From positions 1-10,145 of the forward strand of contig JAUYBK010000127.1 in assembly GCA_030693105.1 (NCBI GenBank): a stretch of 10,145 nt of DNA, in the 5' to 3' direction. This DNA is from Methanobacteriaceae archaeon (GTDB lineage Archaea; Methanobacteriota; Methanobacteria; Methanobacteriales; Methanobacteriaceae). Shown piece after piece: positions 1 through 6,769 of this stretch; position 1 is the first letter of the stretch; every line of letters starts with the position of its first letter. The translations under genes were made by a program, and so were the position numbers. The notes beneath the pieces were generated by a model. It did not search any database, had not been told where the DNA came from, and worked only from the letters and a program-made list of their open reading frames with translations.

Positions 1-765
1 CAAGCCGTGGATACCAACCACTTCTTCATAATCTCCCCCACGGCTCTGGGTTCTGCCGGATCATCCAGCCCATCCACCTCGGGGTTAGGTCCGAAATTTC
101 CTAAATACACGGTTAAGGACATGGTGAATTTCCACAAGGAACTACTGGATGGATTGGGAATACAACATCTTAAAGGGGTTATAGGGACGTCCATGGGAGG
201 ATTCCAGGCTATAGAGTGGGCTTTAACCTACCCTGATTTTATGGACTTCCTGCTACCCATTGCCACCAGCCAGAAATCGGGCCGGCAGATGAACGGTGCC
301 TACGGCCTCATGAGCAGAATAATAGAAGAAAATCCGGATTACAAGGGGGGTAATTACACTAAAAACCCCGTAAACGCTTTGGAAATGGGCTCCACCATCG
401 GTTTTCTCTGGTCACTAACTCCAGAATACTTTGAAGAGGAGTTTGAAACTGACCAAAAGTTTTGGGCTTCCATGGACCAACGCAATCAGGAAGTATCTGA
501 AGATGACGCCAACGACATTATATGGCGTAACCAGGCCATGCAGGACTTCGAAGTTAACGCGTCTAATATTCGGGCTAAAACTTTGGTAGTTGGGATAAAT
601 AATGACCAGATTTTCCCTCCGCACATAAGCACCATACCTTTATCTCAGACCATTGAAGGCGCCGAACTGTTCCTTTATCACTCTATACTTGGCCATTATG
701 GGTGTGTAAAAGATTTATACCTGGCAGAAGACGCCATTAGAGCATTTTTAGAAAAAATAAGTTAG
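1..765 (+). CDS. MetX-like alpha/beta-hydrolase, 5' end cut off
   Basis: C-terminal ~254 residues of an alpha/beta-hydrolase-fold protein resembling homoserine O-acetyltransferase (MetX). The frame is open to the left edge (codons CAA-GCC precede the GTG at 7), and the VDTNHFFII stretch matches the interior of MetX proteins, so the GTG is probably not the start and N-terminal residues are missing. Visible marks: a Gly/Ser-rich GSAGSSSPST segment where MetX has its GS-rich loop; nucleophile elbow GTSMGG with Ser at 190-192; acid Asp in NNDQIFPP at 604-606; His in LGHYG at 694-696, giving a complete Ser-Asp-His triad. True MetX usually reads GHD at the histidine and this one reads GHY, so the acyl substrate is uncertain: methionine-pathway homoserine acetylation is possible, a different esterase or acyltransferase equally so. 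It ends 7 bp from the convergent msvR stop. Confidence 0.8.
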   Translation, partial: QAVDTNHFFIISPTALGSAGSSSPSTSGLGPKFPKYTVKDMVNFHKELLDGLGIQHLKGVIGTSMGGFQAIEWALTYPDFMDFLLPIATSQKSGRQMNGAYGLMSRIIEENPDYKGGNYTKNPVNALEMGSTIGFLWSLTPEYFEEEFETDQKFWASMDQRNQEVSEDDANDIIWRNQAMQDFEVNASNIRAKTLVVGINNDQIFPPHISTIPLSQTIEGAELFLYHSILGHYGCVKDLYLAEDAIRAFLEKIS

Positions 766-772
766 ACAAAAG

Positions 773-1531
773 TTAGACAATAGAATCAATATGAAACTGA
801 CAGTACTGGTCTCCCTGGGCGTAACATTTGGTTTCAGTAACTTTTACATCTTTTCCGAAGTAAATGGAAAAAACCGCCTCTAATATTCCACTGTCAAAGG
901 CACAGGCTGGCCTTCCCAGTTTGGGCAGGTCTTCACATTCAAAACAGTCATAAGCCTGTATTATAAGGGGCTCCAAGCTTTTAACCTCTACTTTCCCTAA
1001 ACGGTTTTCTTCCCAGAATTCAACCAGATTTTTAATTAATTTTTCCAAACTCTTTGCTTCTAATCTTGGGTAAAAGGCTTCACCTACCTTCCTGCCGGCC
1101 CGGTGCAGTATGGGGTTGATGTTTATTCCTTCCTCCAGGAGAACCACCCGGATGGTGCGGAACATGAAACGGAAGAAACGGAAGGGGTCATTTGATTTTA
1201 CCACGTAGCGGTCAAGATAGATGTCCATTCCCTTTTCAAACTCTTTTTCTTGTGATATGTTTCCGATAAATCTTGATTTTATGTAGAAAATTTTTTTCCG
1301 CCGGTCCCGGGTGTCAGGGTCCCAGCTGATTATCCCTGTGTTCATCAGGTCCTGCAGGTGTACAGATATGGTTGATTTGGACTTACCAGTGGCTGCCACT
1401 ATTTCTGAACCACTGAGGCCCCCATTTTTTAGTAAAGATAATATATTCTTCTTGATAGGGCTTTGAATTACATTAACACCCTCAGATGAGGAATATATCT
1501 TAATGAGGTCCTTGGTTTTTCTAGAATCCAT
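773..1531 (-). CDS. msvR: MsvR-type redox-responsive transcriptional regulator (ArsR-like HTH + V4R domain)
   Basis: A 252-residue cytoplasmic DNA-binding regulator. Residues ~22-84 form a winged helix (PIKKNILSLL, then recognition helix GKSKSTISVHLQDL, then a basic wing DRRKKIFYI). Residues ~95-252 form a V4R domain ending in the typical ETKCYAQGDQYCQFHI signature. All five cysteines lie in V4R (196, 199, 210, 236, 244), which fits thiol redox sensing. Known of the family: MsvR of Methanothermobacter represses its own gene and the divergent oxidative-stress operon fpaA-rlp-rub. Here too it lies divergent from an fpaA remnant and a rubrerythrin gene, which makes the assignment strong. The start ATG is preceded by a GAGGA ribosome-binding site (plus-strand 1538-1542) at 6 nt. 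Autoregulation is likely, because operator-like repeats lie just upstream at 1575-1667. The alternative is a generic V4R regulator. Confidence 0.88.
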   Translation of the reverse strand: MDSRKTKDLIKIYSSSEGVNVIQSPIKKNILSLLKNGGLSGSEIVAATGKSKSTISVHLQDLMNTGIISWDPDTRDRRKKIFYIKSRFIGNISQEKEFEKGMDIYLDRYVVKSNDPFRFFRFMFRTIRVVLLEEGININPILHRAGRKVGEAFYPRLEAKSLEKLIKNLVEFWEENRLGKVEVKSLEPLIIQAYDCFECEDLPKLGRPACAFDSGILEAVFSIYFGKDVKVTETKCYAQGDQYCQFHIDSIV

Positions 1532-1574
1532 TTTGTTTCCTCAGTTTTCATGTTCGGTTTGCTACCATATAATG

Positions 1575-1667
1575 GTTCGTATATTATGGCACGTTCGTTT
1601 GGATACGAACAGTAACCTTTATATGGGTTGGTTCGTATAGAAGCATACAGTTCGTTGCGACACGAAC
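1575..1667. promoter_or_regulatory. Operator array of four GTTCGT-type sites (probable MsvR boxes)
   Basis: Four sites share the left arm GTTCGT: 1575-1592, 1593-1610, 1631-1648 and 1650-1667. Sites two and four are perfect 6-bp dyads, GTTCGT-N6-ACGAAC (1593-1610 and 1650-1667). Sites one and three keep an exact TTCGTA half but a degraded right half. The motif recalled for Methanothermobacter MsvR is TTCGTA-N4-TACGAA; 1594-1609 matches it with one mismatch and 1651-1666 with two. The two pairs lie on either side of a central TATA-like element (1618-1625), so bound protein would cover both transcription directions. A weaker GTTCGG half lies at 1552-1557. The dyads are seen directly; MsvR binding is inferred from family knowledge. 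Confidence 0.75.
1611..1625. promoter_or_regulatory. Shared TATA-like element of the msvR / fpaA-rub divergent promoter
   Basis: On the plus strand AGTAACC followed by TTTATATG (1618-1625) resembles an archaeal BRE/TATA pair and would start transcription about 25 bp downstream, near 1645-1650, ahead of the fpaA remnant. On the minus strand the same bases read CATATAAAGG, preceded by CCAACC, and would start near 1595, ahead of msvR. One element may therefore serve both directions. Another minus-strand TATA-like run exists at 1564-1573, so the msvR promoter is less certain. Confidence 0.5.
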
Positions 1668-1686
1668 CATGTGGGTGATTAAATAC

Positions 1687-2020
1687 ATGAAAGCAACATC
1701 AGAAAAGACCACGGATGAGTCTACGGGGTAGGAGTCCGGGACTGGGATATCAGGAAATACCACAGTTATACCTTGAAAGGAACCACAATTGTATTTGGTA
1801 TTTGGACAGGATAGTGGCCTTGATAGACAATGCCGACCCTGGTAATTAGCAGGAGCTCATGGCCTCGGAAAGAATCGCCCCACAAACTTGCCGAGGAACT
1901 TGAAGCACACGGATTCCGGGTAAAGAGGAATATGGGGCCCCTTTCATATCCGATCAGGAAGAACTGGAACAATGCTTTGCAACTGGTAAGAAACTGGCCC
2001 CGGAGATAAAAAAACTTTAA
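1687..2020 (+). pseudogene. fpaA: Collapsed F420H2 oxidase gene (fpaA/fprA): N- and C-terminal ends only
   Basis: FpaA/FprA is a cytoplasmic flavo-diiron enzyme (beta-lactamase-like plus flavodoxin domain, roughly 400 residues) that reduces O2 to water with F420H2. Here an ATG at 1687 with ribosome-binding site GGTGAT (1674-1679) opens MKATSEKTTD, and the reading then jumps frames: VYGVGVRDWDIRKYHSYTLKGTT at 1719-1787 (the diagnostic FprA N-terminal WDIR-YH-YTLKGTT block), YLVFGQD at 1792-1812, and RIVALIDNADPG at 1808-1843, followed by TAG at 1847. Around 1880 it passes directly to FprA C-terminal sequence, HKLAEELEAHGFRVKR (from 1881), then SDQEELEQCFATGKKLAPEI to a TAA at 2018. About 290 internal residues, with the diiron site and most of the flavodoxin domain, are absent. 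At least four frame changes show it cannot make a functional enzyme. Assignment rests on recalled family motifs and the msvR context. Confidence 0.78.
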
Positions 2021-2037
2021 ATTAAGGAGATGTCACA

Positions 2038-2454
2038 ATGGAATTGATAAACCAACATGAAATAGGAGTATGTAAAGGAACTGACCTAGAAAAGTTAGTA
2101 CAAGCTAATTTCAACGGTGAAACTCAGGAAGTAGGCATGTATCTGGCCATGGCCAGACTAGCCCAACGTGAAGGAATGCCCGAAGTGGCCGAAGTCTTAA
2201 AAACCATTGCCTGGGAAGAAGCAGAACACGCAGCCCACTTTGCGGAAATGAATGAGGTCATAAAACCTTCCCTCCAAGAGAACCTGGAGATGATGTTGGA
2301 AGGAGAGACCATGGCCAACAACGAGAAAAAAGCCGCGGCAAAAAAGGCCAAAGAATGCGATAACGACCCCGCCCATGATTTCTTTGATGAAAGCTCCCGC
2401 GACGAGGCACGCCACGCTAAAATGATTAAGGGAATCCTGGAAAGATATTTCTAA
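2038..2454 (+). CDS. rub: Rubrerythrin, short form lacking the rubredoxin domain
   Basis: A 138-residue ferritin-like diiron protein that reduces hydrogen peroxide in the cytoplasm with electrons from a rubredoxin-type donor. Metal ligands appear in the expected order: Glu28 (NFNGETQEVGMY), Glu61 and His64 (EEAEHAAHF), Glu90 (EGETMA), Glu123 and His126 (RDEARHAKM). In classical rubrerythrins a further Glu lies three residues after the GET glutamate; here that position is Ala93, which looks like a subfamily trait. There is no C-terminal CxxC rubredoxin domain, so a separate electron donor is needed; the rubredoxin-like gene (rlp) that accompanies it in Methanothermobacter is not in this window. 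ATG is preceded by AAGGAGA (2024-2030) at 7 nt. It lies 17 bp after the fpaA remnant and is probably still transcribed from the MsvR-controlled promoter. Confidence 0.92.
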   Translation: MELINQHEIGVCKGTDLEKLVQANFNGETQEVGMYLAMARLAQREGMPEVAEVLKTIAWEEAEHAAHFAEMNEVIKPSLQENLEMMLEGETMANNEKKAAAKKAKECDNDPAHDFFDESSRDEARHAKMIKGILERYF

Positions 2455-2484
2455 GAGATTTAATTTCTCTTATTGCTGATCATA

Positions 2485-2544
2485 GCCAGGGCCACTAAAA
2501 AATAGCTTATTTATAAGTTAAAATTTTCCCCACCTGGCCCTGGC
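2485..2544. repeat. 10-bp perfect inverted repeat, GCCAGGGCCA / TGGCCCTGGC, in the gap after rub
   Basis: Arms at 2485-2494 and 2535-2544 are perfectly complementary, extended by CAT/ATG with one bulged A (2481-2547). The 40-nt interior holds a small CTTAT-TT-ATAAG hairpin. A further 7-bp dyad, TAAGAGA/TCTCTTA (2452-2472), overlaps the rubrerythrin stop. The gap 2455-2753 holds no convincing gene. The GC arms stand out in AT-rich DNA; candidate roles are a 3' RNA structure or a tiny mobile/palindromic element. Confidence 0.55.
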
Positions 2545-2592
2545 ATGATAATAATTTAAAAAACTAGAATAAAAGTCACCAAACATTGCCTA

Positions 2593-2636
2593 GGAAGGAC
2601 GAAAAACATCGTCTTCCCAACCTCCTATTTTTTATT
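2593..2636 (+). terminator. Hairpin plus T-tract, candidate terminator of the rub transcript
   Basis: GGAAGGACGA and TCGTCTTCC (2593-2602 / 2609-2617) pair over 9 bp with one bulged G and an A-rich loop, followed by CCTCC and a run of six T at 2630. Archaeal termination depends mainly on the T-tract, so the hairpin may be incidental. The remaining sequence to 2753 is AT-rich leader for the next gene, with several possible TATA elements and none clearly best. Confidence 0.4.
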
Positions 2637-2753
2637 AAATTATTAATAACCCTAATATCTCTCTTTCAACTATGAAAATTTCTATAACCTAGTTGATACA
2701 GATATGATAAAACATGGCAAGATATTTTTGGGGGTTGGGTGGAGGCTAGCATC

Positions 2754-3884
2754 ATGGAACTGGAAAACAAAATAAAGATGATTAAAGAACAGGATCCGAA
2801 TTCTTACAAAATTTTTAAATCTATTTTTGAAGTTTCTTCTGCATTAGGGACCATGAGATTTCCCCGTAGTTTTCATGAAAAAGCCTGGAAATATTTTGGT
2901 ATTAGGGAAAGTGGGAAGTTAGTTGAATCACAAAATGAAACGCTGAATAGGCTTAAAAATCAGCGAGTAATTAACATTTACAACCGATGGACGGGTGAAG
3001 GCTCCTTATTCAACTCTTTAAGGGCTGATAGACCTGGAATGAAGTCTGAAGAGAGGGATAAGGAATTATCAGGGGTTTATGATTACATATCAGATAAAGC
3101 TTCCGGTTGTGACTTTTGTCAAGCCGAAAAATACACTCCCGAGGATGTTTTCGGTAGGATCAGGGGTAAACACTGTATTACTGGGTCCAACATTGCTAAA
3201 TATGATGCTTGGAGTAGCATAATATTTTATAAAAGACACAATCCTCTGGAATTTTCGTTATCTGAACTTTCTGATTATTTGGAAACTGCTGGAAACTGGT
3301 TTGAACAAGTCTTTCGTCAGGAACCCCACTATACCCACCCTTTTTTTGTGTGGAACTGTCTGGATAAGGCAGGAGCTTCACAAGTCCACGGACATGCTCA
3401 GATTTTAATGAGCAAAAACAGGGCCTATGCCAAATTTGAAGCTCTAAAAAGAGCGGCCAGGATGTATCAGGATAAAACTGGAAAGAATTACTTCCAAAGT
3501 ATCCACCTAGCCCATGAAGCGGCCGGCTTGACTATTGAGGGGGATGAAATAGGGATAATGGCTAGTTTAACACCTTTAAAAGAAAAAGAATTGGTTATTT
3601 ACAGCTACAATTCTCCTTTTGACGATAATATGATAAAAAAGACCATATTCTGGGCCTTAAGAACTTACATCGATCAATTGGGGGTTACCAGTTTTAATCT
3701 ATCCATTTCCTGCCCTTCTCTTAATAAAGATCAGGAGTTCCCCTTTGTGATCAAAGTGGTGGACCGGGGCAATATTTTTAAATCAACCGCGGATATGGGG
3801 GGTATGGAACTCTACGGGAGCACTGTAATAGCTGATGATCCATACAGGGTTTTAAATGCTCTTAAAAATAATAAAATTATCTGA
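2754..3884 (+). CDS. GalT/HIT-superfamily nucleotidylyltransferase-like protein
   Basis: A 376-residue cytoplasmic protein related to galactose-1-phosphate uridylyltransferase, a family that transfers a nucleoside monophosphate via a histidine intermediate. In the ATG numbering, Cys119-xx-Cys122 (CDFC) matches the metal-binding pair, and AGASQVHGHAQIL carries His212-Gly-His214-Ala-Gln216, equivalent to GalT HPHGQ, with His214 the expected nucleophile. A second HIT-like half follows (~265-375). An upstream in-frame GTG exists at 2739, but GGAGG at 2741-2745 lies 8 nt before ATG 2754, so the ATG is preferred. otsB starts 8 bp after the stop, indicating co-transcription. In a trehalose cluster, classical Leloir galactose metabolism is not the obvious role; an NDP-glucose phosphorylase or other nucleotidyl exchange feeding glucose-1-phosphate or NDP-glucose is plausible. 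Substrate unknown. Confidence 0.82.
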   Translation: MELENKIKMIKEQDPNSYKIFKSIFEVSSALGTMRFPRSFHEKAWKYFGIRESGKLVESQNETLNRLKNQRVINIYNRWTGEGSLFNSLRADRPGMKSEERDKELSGVYDYISDKASGCDFCQAEKYTPEDVFGRIRGKHCITGSNIAKYDAWSSIIFYKRHNPLEFSLSELSDYLETAGNWFEQVFRQEPHYTHPFFVWNCLDKAGASQVHGHAQILMSKNRAYAKFEALKRAARMYQDKTGKNYFQSIHLAHEAAGLTIEGDEIGIMASLTPLKEKELVIYSYNSPFDDNMIKKTIFWALRTYIDQLGVTSFNLSISCPSLNKDQEFPFVIKVVDRGNIFKSTADMGGMELYGSTVIADDPYRVLNALKNNKII

Positions 3885-3892
3885 GAGGTTAT

Positions 3893-4696
3893 ATGGCAAA
3901 ATATGTTTTTGATCATTGGTCTTCCTTTGAAAAATTTAAAAATGACGCGGCTACCGCTATTATCACCGATATTGATGGAACTATAAGTGTAATAGCTCCC
4001 ACTCCCCAAGCCGCGCAAGTTTCTCAGCCCATGCGTTTAGAACTGGAAAAACTTAAAAAGAAATATGATCTGGTGGTAGTTTTAAGTGGTAGATCAGTAG
4101 AAGATGCACGGCAAATGGTAGGAGTAGAGGGTATACTTTATATTGGAAATCATGGCCTAGAATTTATGAAAAATGGAAAGAGATACGTTGATCCGGGAGT
4201 GGAGATATATCTTTCCATGATAAGAGAGGCATTAAACACGGTTAAAGAAAATCCATCATGTAATATAGAAGGAATATTACGGGAAGATAAGGGAATAAGT
4301 TTTTCTGTTCACTATAGGCTCTGTAAAGATCCTGAAGATGTTCGTAAAAGCATTTTAGGCGTTCTCGAAAATAGGGGCATTTCTAAGGACTTAAAAATCA
4401 CTGAAGGAAAAAAAGTAATTGAAATAAGGCCTCCTAAAGGATTTAATAAGGGGCAGATCATTGAAAAGCTGATTAATGAGCACTATATTAAAAAAGTCGT
4501 TTATCTGGGAGATGACATAACTGATACTAACGCATTCTTCGAATTAAGGGAATTAGAGAAAAAAAATAACATCCAAGGGGCAAGTATCCTGATAGTTTCC
4601 AATGAAATCGGGGAAGATGTGAAAAAAAGTGCTCAATATTACCTTAATAGCGTTGCTGAAGTACAAAATTTTTTTCAATGGCTTTCCGAAGATTAA
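3893..4696 (+). CDS. otsB: Trehalose-6-phosphate phosphatase
   Basis: A 267-residue HAD-superfamily phosphatase, normal length for OtsB, which hydrolyses trehalose 6-phosphate to trehalose in the cytoplasm. Motif I TDIDGT gives nucleophile Asp26 and acid/base Asp28; motif II is VVLSGRS (Ser65, Arg67); the GNHGLE block (85-90) is typical of the OtsB cap interface; motif III Lys is Lys186 in PPKGFNKGQ; motif IV is YLGDDITD (Asp207, Asp208, Asp211) for Mg2+. ATG is preceded by GAGG (3885-3888), immediately after the stop of the GalT-like gene, so the two are translationally close. The partner synthase otsA lies downstream at 8779. A few HAD sugar phosphatases with the same motifs act on mannosylglycerate phosphate, but the OtsA partner favours trehalose. 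Confidence 0.92.
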   Translation: MAKYVFDHWSSFEKFKNDAATAIITDIDGTISVIAPTPQAAQVSQPMRLELEKLKKKYDLVVVLSGRSVEDARQMVGVEGILYIGNHGLEFMKNGKRYVDPGVEIYLSMIREALNTVKENPSCNIEGILREDKGISFSVHYRLCKDPEDVRKSILGVLENRGISKDLKITEGKKVIEIRPPKGFNKGQIIEKLINEHYIKKVVYLGDDITDTNAFFELRELEKKNNIQGASILIVSNEIGEDVKKSAQYYLNSVAEVQNFFQWLSED

Positions 4697-4714
4697 AAAA
4701 AGGATATGCATCGA

Positions 4715-4757
4715 TTTATTCGTTTAAATGAGTTTATTCGGGATTTACGGGGATTTA
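4715..4757. repeat. Two pairs of 8-bp direct repeats ahead of the nucleotidyltransferase gene
   Basis: TTTATTCG occurs at 4715-4722 and 4733-4740 (18 bp apart), and GGGATTTA at 4740-4747 and 4750-4757. They fill the 104-bp gap between otsB and the next gene. A regulator site or chance in AT-rich DNA are both possible. A CTTAAACTA run at 4771-4779 lies where a TATA box would be if the next transcript were leaderless. Confidence 0.35.
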
Positions 4758-4800
4758 ATTGAGATAGATACTTAAACTATTAGCAACATAATTATGTTTG

Positions 4801-5958
4801 ATGGTTAATGCGATTATTATGTCGGGGGGAAAGGGAACCAGATTACATCCTCTGACTTTTGTAAGACCTAAAACCCTGATCCCCTTGGTTAATAAACCAA
4901 TTATTCAATATTCCATTGAAAAACTTAAATTTCACGGCTTTAATGAAGTTACTATTACTGTGGGCTATATGTGGGAACATATAAAGAGTTTTTTTAAAAA
5001 GCATGATCCTGGACTTAAATTGAATTACACTATTGAAAGATGGCCATTAGGAACTGCCGGGGGTGTTAGAAAGGCAAAAAAATTTATCGATGATACTTTC
5101 CTGGTTTTAAGTGGAGATGTAATTATAGATGCTGATTTTAAGGATGTTTTAAACTTCCATCGTAAGAAAGGGGCGTTTGCTACTCTGGTTTTAACTCAAG
5201 TCCAAGATCCTTCCCATTTTGGTATTGCAAGTCTCAATAAGGATGGGAAGATTATCAAATATATGGAAAAGCCGGAACCTGAAAAAGTTTTCTCCAACTT
5301 GGCCAATACTGGAACTTACATCTTTGAACCAGAAATATTCGATTATTTGGAGGCTCATAGGGGGAGAGTAGATTTTTCCAAGCACATCTTTCCCAGCCTA
5401 ATTGAAGAAGATGCGGCCATATACGGATACCAGTTTGATGGTTACTGGAACGATGTGGGGAGGCCTGAAACCTACCTTAAAGCTACTAAAGACATATTAA
5501 AGGGGAGATTAGTAGGAGAAATTTCTGGAAAAAAAGTTAATGAAGAGTTTGGTCGAGTAGGAAATATTTGGTTAGGAAAAGATGTGAAAATTGCTGAAAA
5601 TGTAAGGATCGAAGGCCCCGTAGTTATTGGGAATAACTGTTCAATTGGTACGGGTACTAAAATTTCTCGGGGCACGGTATTAGGCGATAATGTTTCATTA
5701 GAAGAGAATGTCACGGTTAAAGGTGCGGTAATTTTCTCCAACACATCGGTTAAAAAAAATGTATACATGGAAAATTGTATCATAGACACGAGGTGTCAGA
5801 TAAATAAGGAATCCCTCATTGAAAATGGTGCGGTGGTAGGCAGTGCAGTGGAGGTGGGAAAAAATTCTGTGATTAAATCAAATAGAAAAATAACCCGGGC
5901 TGTTAAAATCTTCCCTGGTTCCATAATAGATTACGATTATCTCATATCCCCCGATTAA
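4801..5958 (+). CDS. Sugar-1-phosphate nucleotidyltransferase with C-terminal left-handed beta-helix
   Basis: A 385-residue enzyme that joins an NTP and a hexose 1-phosphate to give NDP-sugar plus pyrophosphate. N-terminal Rossmann-like domain (1-235): NTP loop GGKGTRL (9-15), RPKTLIP with Lys24, GTAGG (84-88), metal Asp in SGDVIID (105-110), EKP (156-158), NTGTYIF (169-175), DVGRPETY (218-225). Residues ~250-385 are hexapeptide-like repeats (IAENVRI, VVIGNNCSIG, VLGDNVSL) of a beta-helix used for oligomerisation or regulation. Sequence alone does not separate GDP-mannose, UDP-, ADP- or dTDP-glucose formation; next to otsA/otsB, NDP-glucose for trehalose synthesis is the best inference. ATG 4801 is chosen over TTG 4798. 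No clear ribosome-binding site precedes it, so a leaderless transcript is possible. Confidence 0.88.
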   Translation: MVNAIIMSGGKGTRLHPLTFVRPKTLIPLVNKPIIQYSIEKLKFHGFNEVTITVGYMWEHIKSFFKKHDPGLKLNYTIERWPLGTAGGVRKAKKFIDDTFLVLSGDVIIDADFKDVLNFHRKKGAFATLVLTQVQDPSHFGIASLNKDGKIIKYMEKPEPEKVFSNLANTGTYIFEPEIFDYLEAHRGRVDFSKHIFPSLIEEDAAIYGYQFDGYWNDVGRPETYLKATKDILKGRLVGEISGKKVNEEFGRVGNIWLGKDVKIAENVRIEGPVVIGNNCSIGTGTKISRGTVLGDNVSLEENVTVKGAVIFSNTSVKKNVYMENCIIDTRCQINKESLIENGAVVGSAVEVGKNSVIKSNRKITRAVKIFPGSIIDYDYLISPD

Positions 5959-6007
5959 ATATTCAGAGGTGTTTATTTAGAGTAGTTGTCAAAATATTAT
6001 TCTTGAG

Positions 6008-6035
6008 AGATTTTTTATTTACTTCTTTTTGTTGA
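6008..6035 (+). terminator. T-rich tract downstream of the nucleotidyltransferase gene
   Basis: About 50 bp after the stop there are runs of T (6011-6016, 6026-6030) in a strongly T-rich stretch, with a further run near 6080. This is the kind of U-tract at which archaeal RNA polymerase terminates. No strong hairpin precedes it. The stretch 5959-6137 holds no gene. Confidence 0.4.
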
Positions 6036-6193
6036 TTTGGTTTGATAAATTTTGCTCTGTCTATTCTTATTTGCAATGTTTTTTTGTTAGTTTCCATTTT
6101 TACCCTTATTTTTTAGGTTTTTTCCCGATAGCGTTCGCTAAGTGGTGTAGTTTTTCTTGAAGGTTCTTAATTGAAGTAGGTTGTATGAGAAAC

Positions 6194-6267
6194 AGTTGAA
6201 TATGTTTTTGGTGTGGTTTCAGAGGGTGATGGTGAGTCGGGTGTGGCCGGAGTTGAATATGTTTTTG
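6194..6267. repeat. 17-bp direct repeat inside the transposase remnant
   Basis: AGTTGAATATGTTTTTG is present at 6194-6210 and 6251-6267, 57 bp apart. On the coding (minus) strand both copies encode KNIFN in the C-terminal part of the dead transposase. Confidence 0.7.
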
Positions 6268-6769
6268 ATTACGGCGTAAGGTCTTTCTCCTGGTGCTCTT
6301 TTGCGGGTTATTCTTTTGTTTCGCATTTTCCCTGATTTTGAAAGGGTGAAATCGTGTGGCGCGGTTCATGGTGGCGTTTTATCCTTTGCAGGGTGCTCCG
6401 AAGTATCCTCGGTCACGGTATACAATATATCCCTGTTGGGATAGGTCAATTTGACTATCATGAACTGATGAAGTTGTGGTTTCAAGTTCTCTTATCAAAC
6501 TATGATTTATGTCCGATTTGGTGTGTAGTTTGTAGCCTTAAGAGGATTTTCCTCCTTTTTTTTGTCTAGGTTCCATCTTTGTTGCGACGAGTTTTAGCCT
6601 CAGGTCCACGTGGTTCATCAACCTTTTTATGACCAGGATCGGTGGTTATGAACGTTGCATCTTGAATAACACCTTCTTTAACCTTCAAACCTTTACTATT
6701 AATTTGCTGTTGGAGTTTTTTTTCATATATCTTTGTCTTTAACTGTTTCACTCAACCGTTCTCTGAAAG

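Noticed and set aside
1575..1667. Evenly spaced GTTCGT repeats considered as a CRISPR-like array.
   Set aside because: Units are only 18-19 bp, are dyadic and straddle a promoter; this is an operator array.
1766..1972. 68-codon minus-strand frame upstream of the rubrerythrin gene.
   Set aside because: It is the shadow of the fpaA remnant, whose plus-strand fragments match FprA motifs.
6542..6565. GAGGA/TCCTC hairpin followed by a T run, looking like an intrinsic terminator on the plus strand.
   Set aside because: It falls inside the transposase remnant where the T run is the antisense of Lys codons, and no plus-strand gene ends there.
6354..6569. Plus-strand open frame of 71 codons.
   Set aside because: It is antisense to the transposase catalytic region, has no ribosome-binding site and resembles no family.
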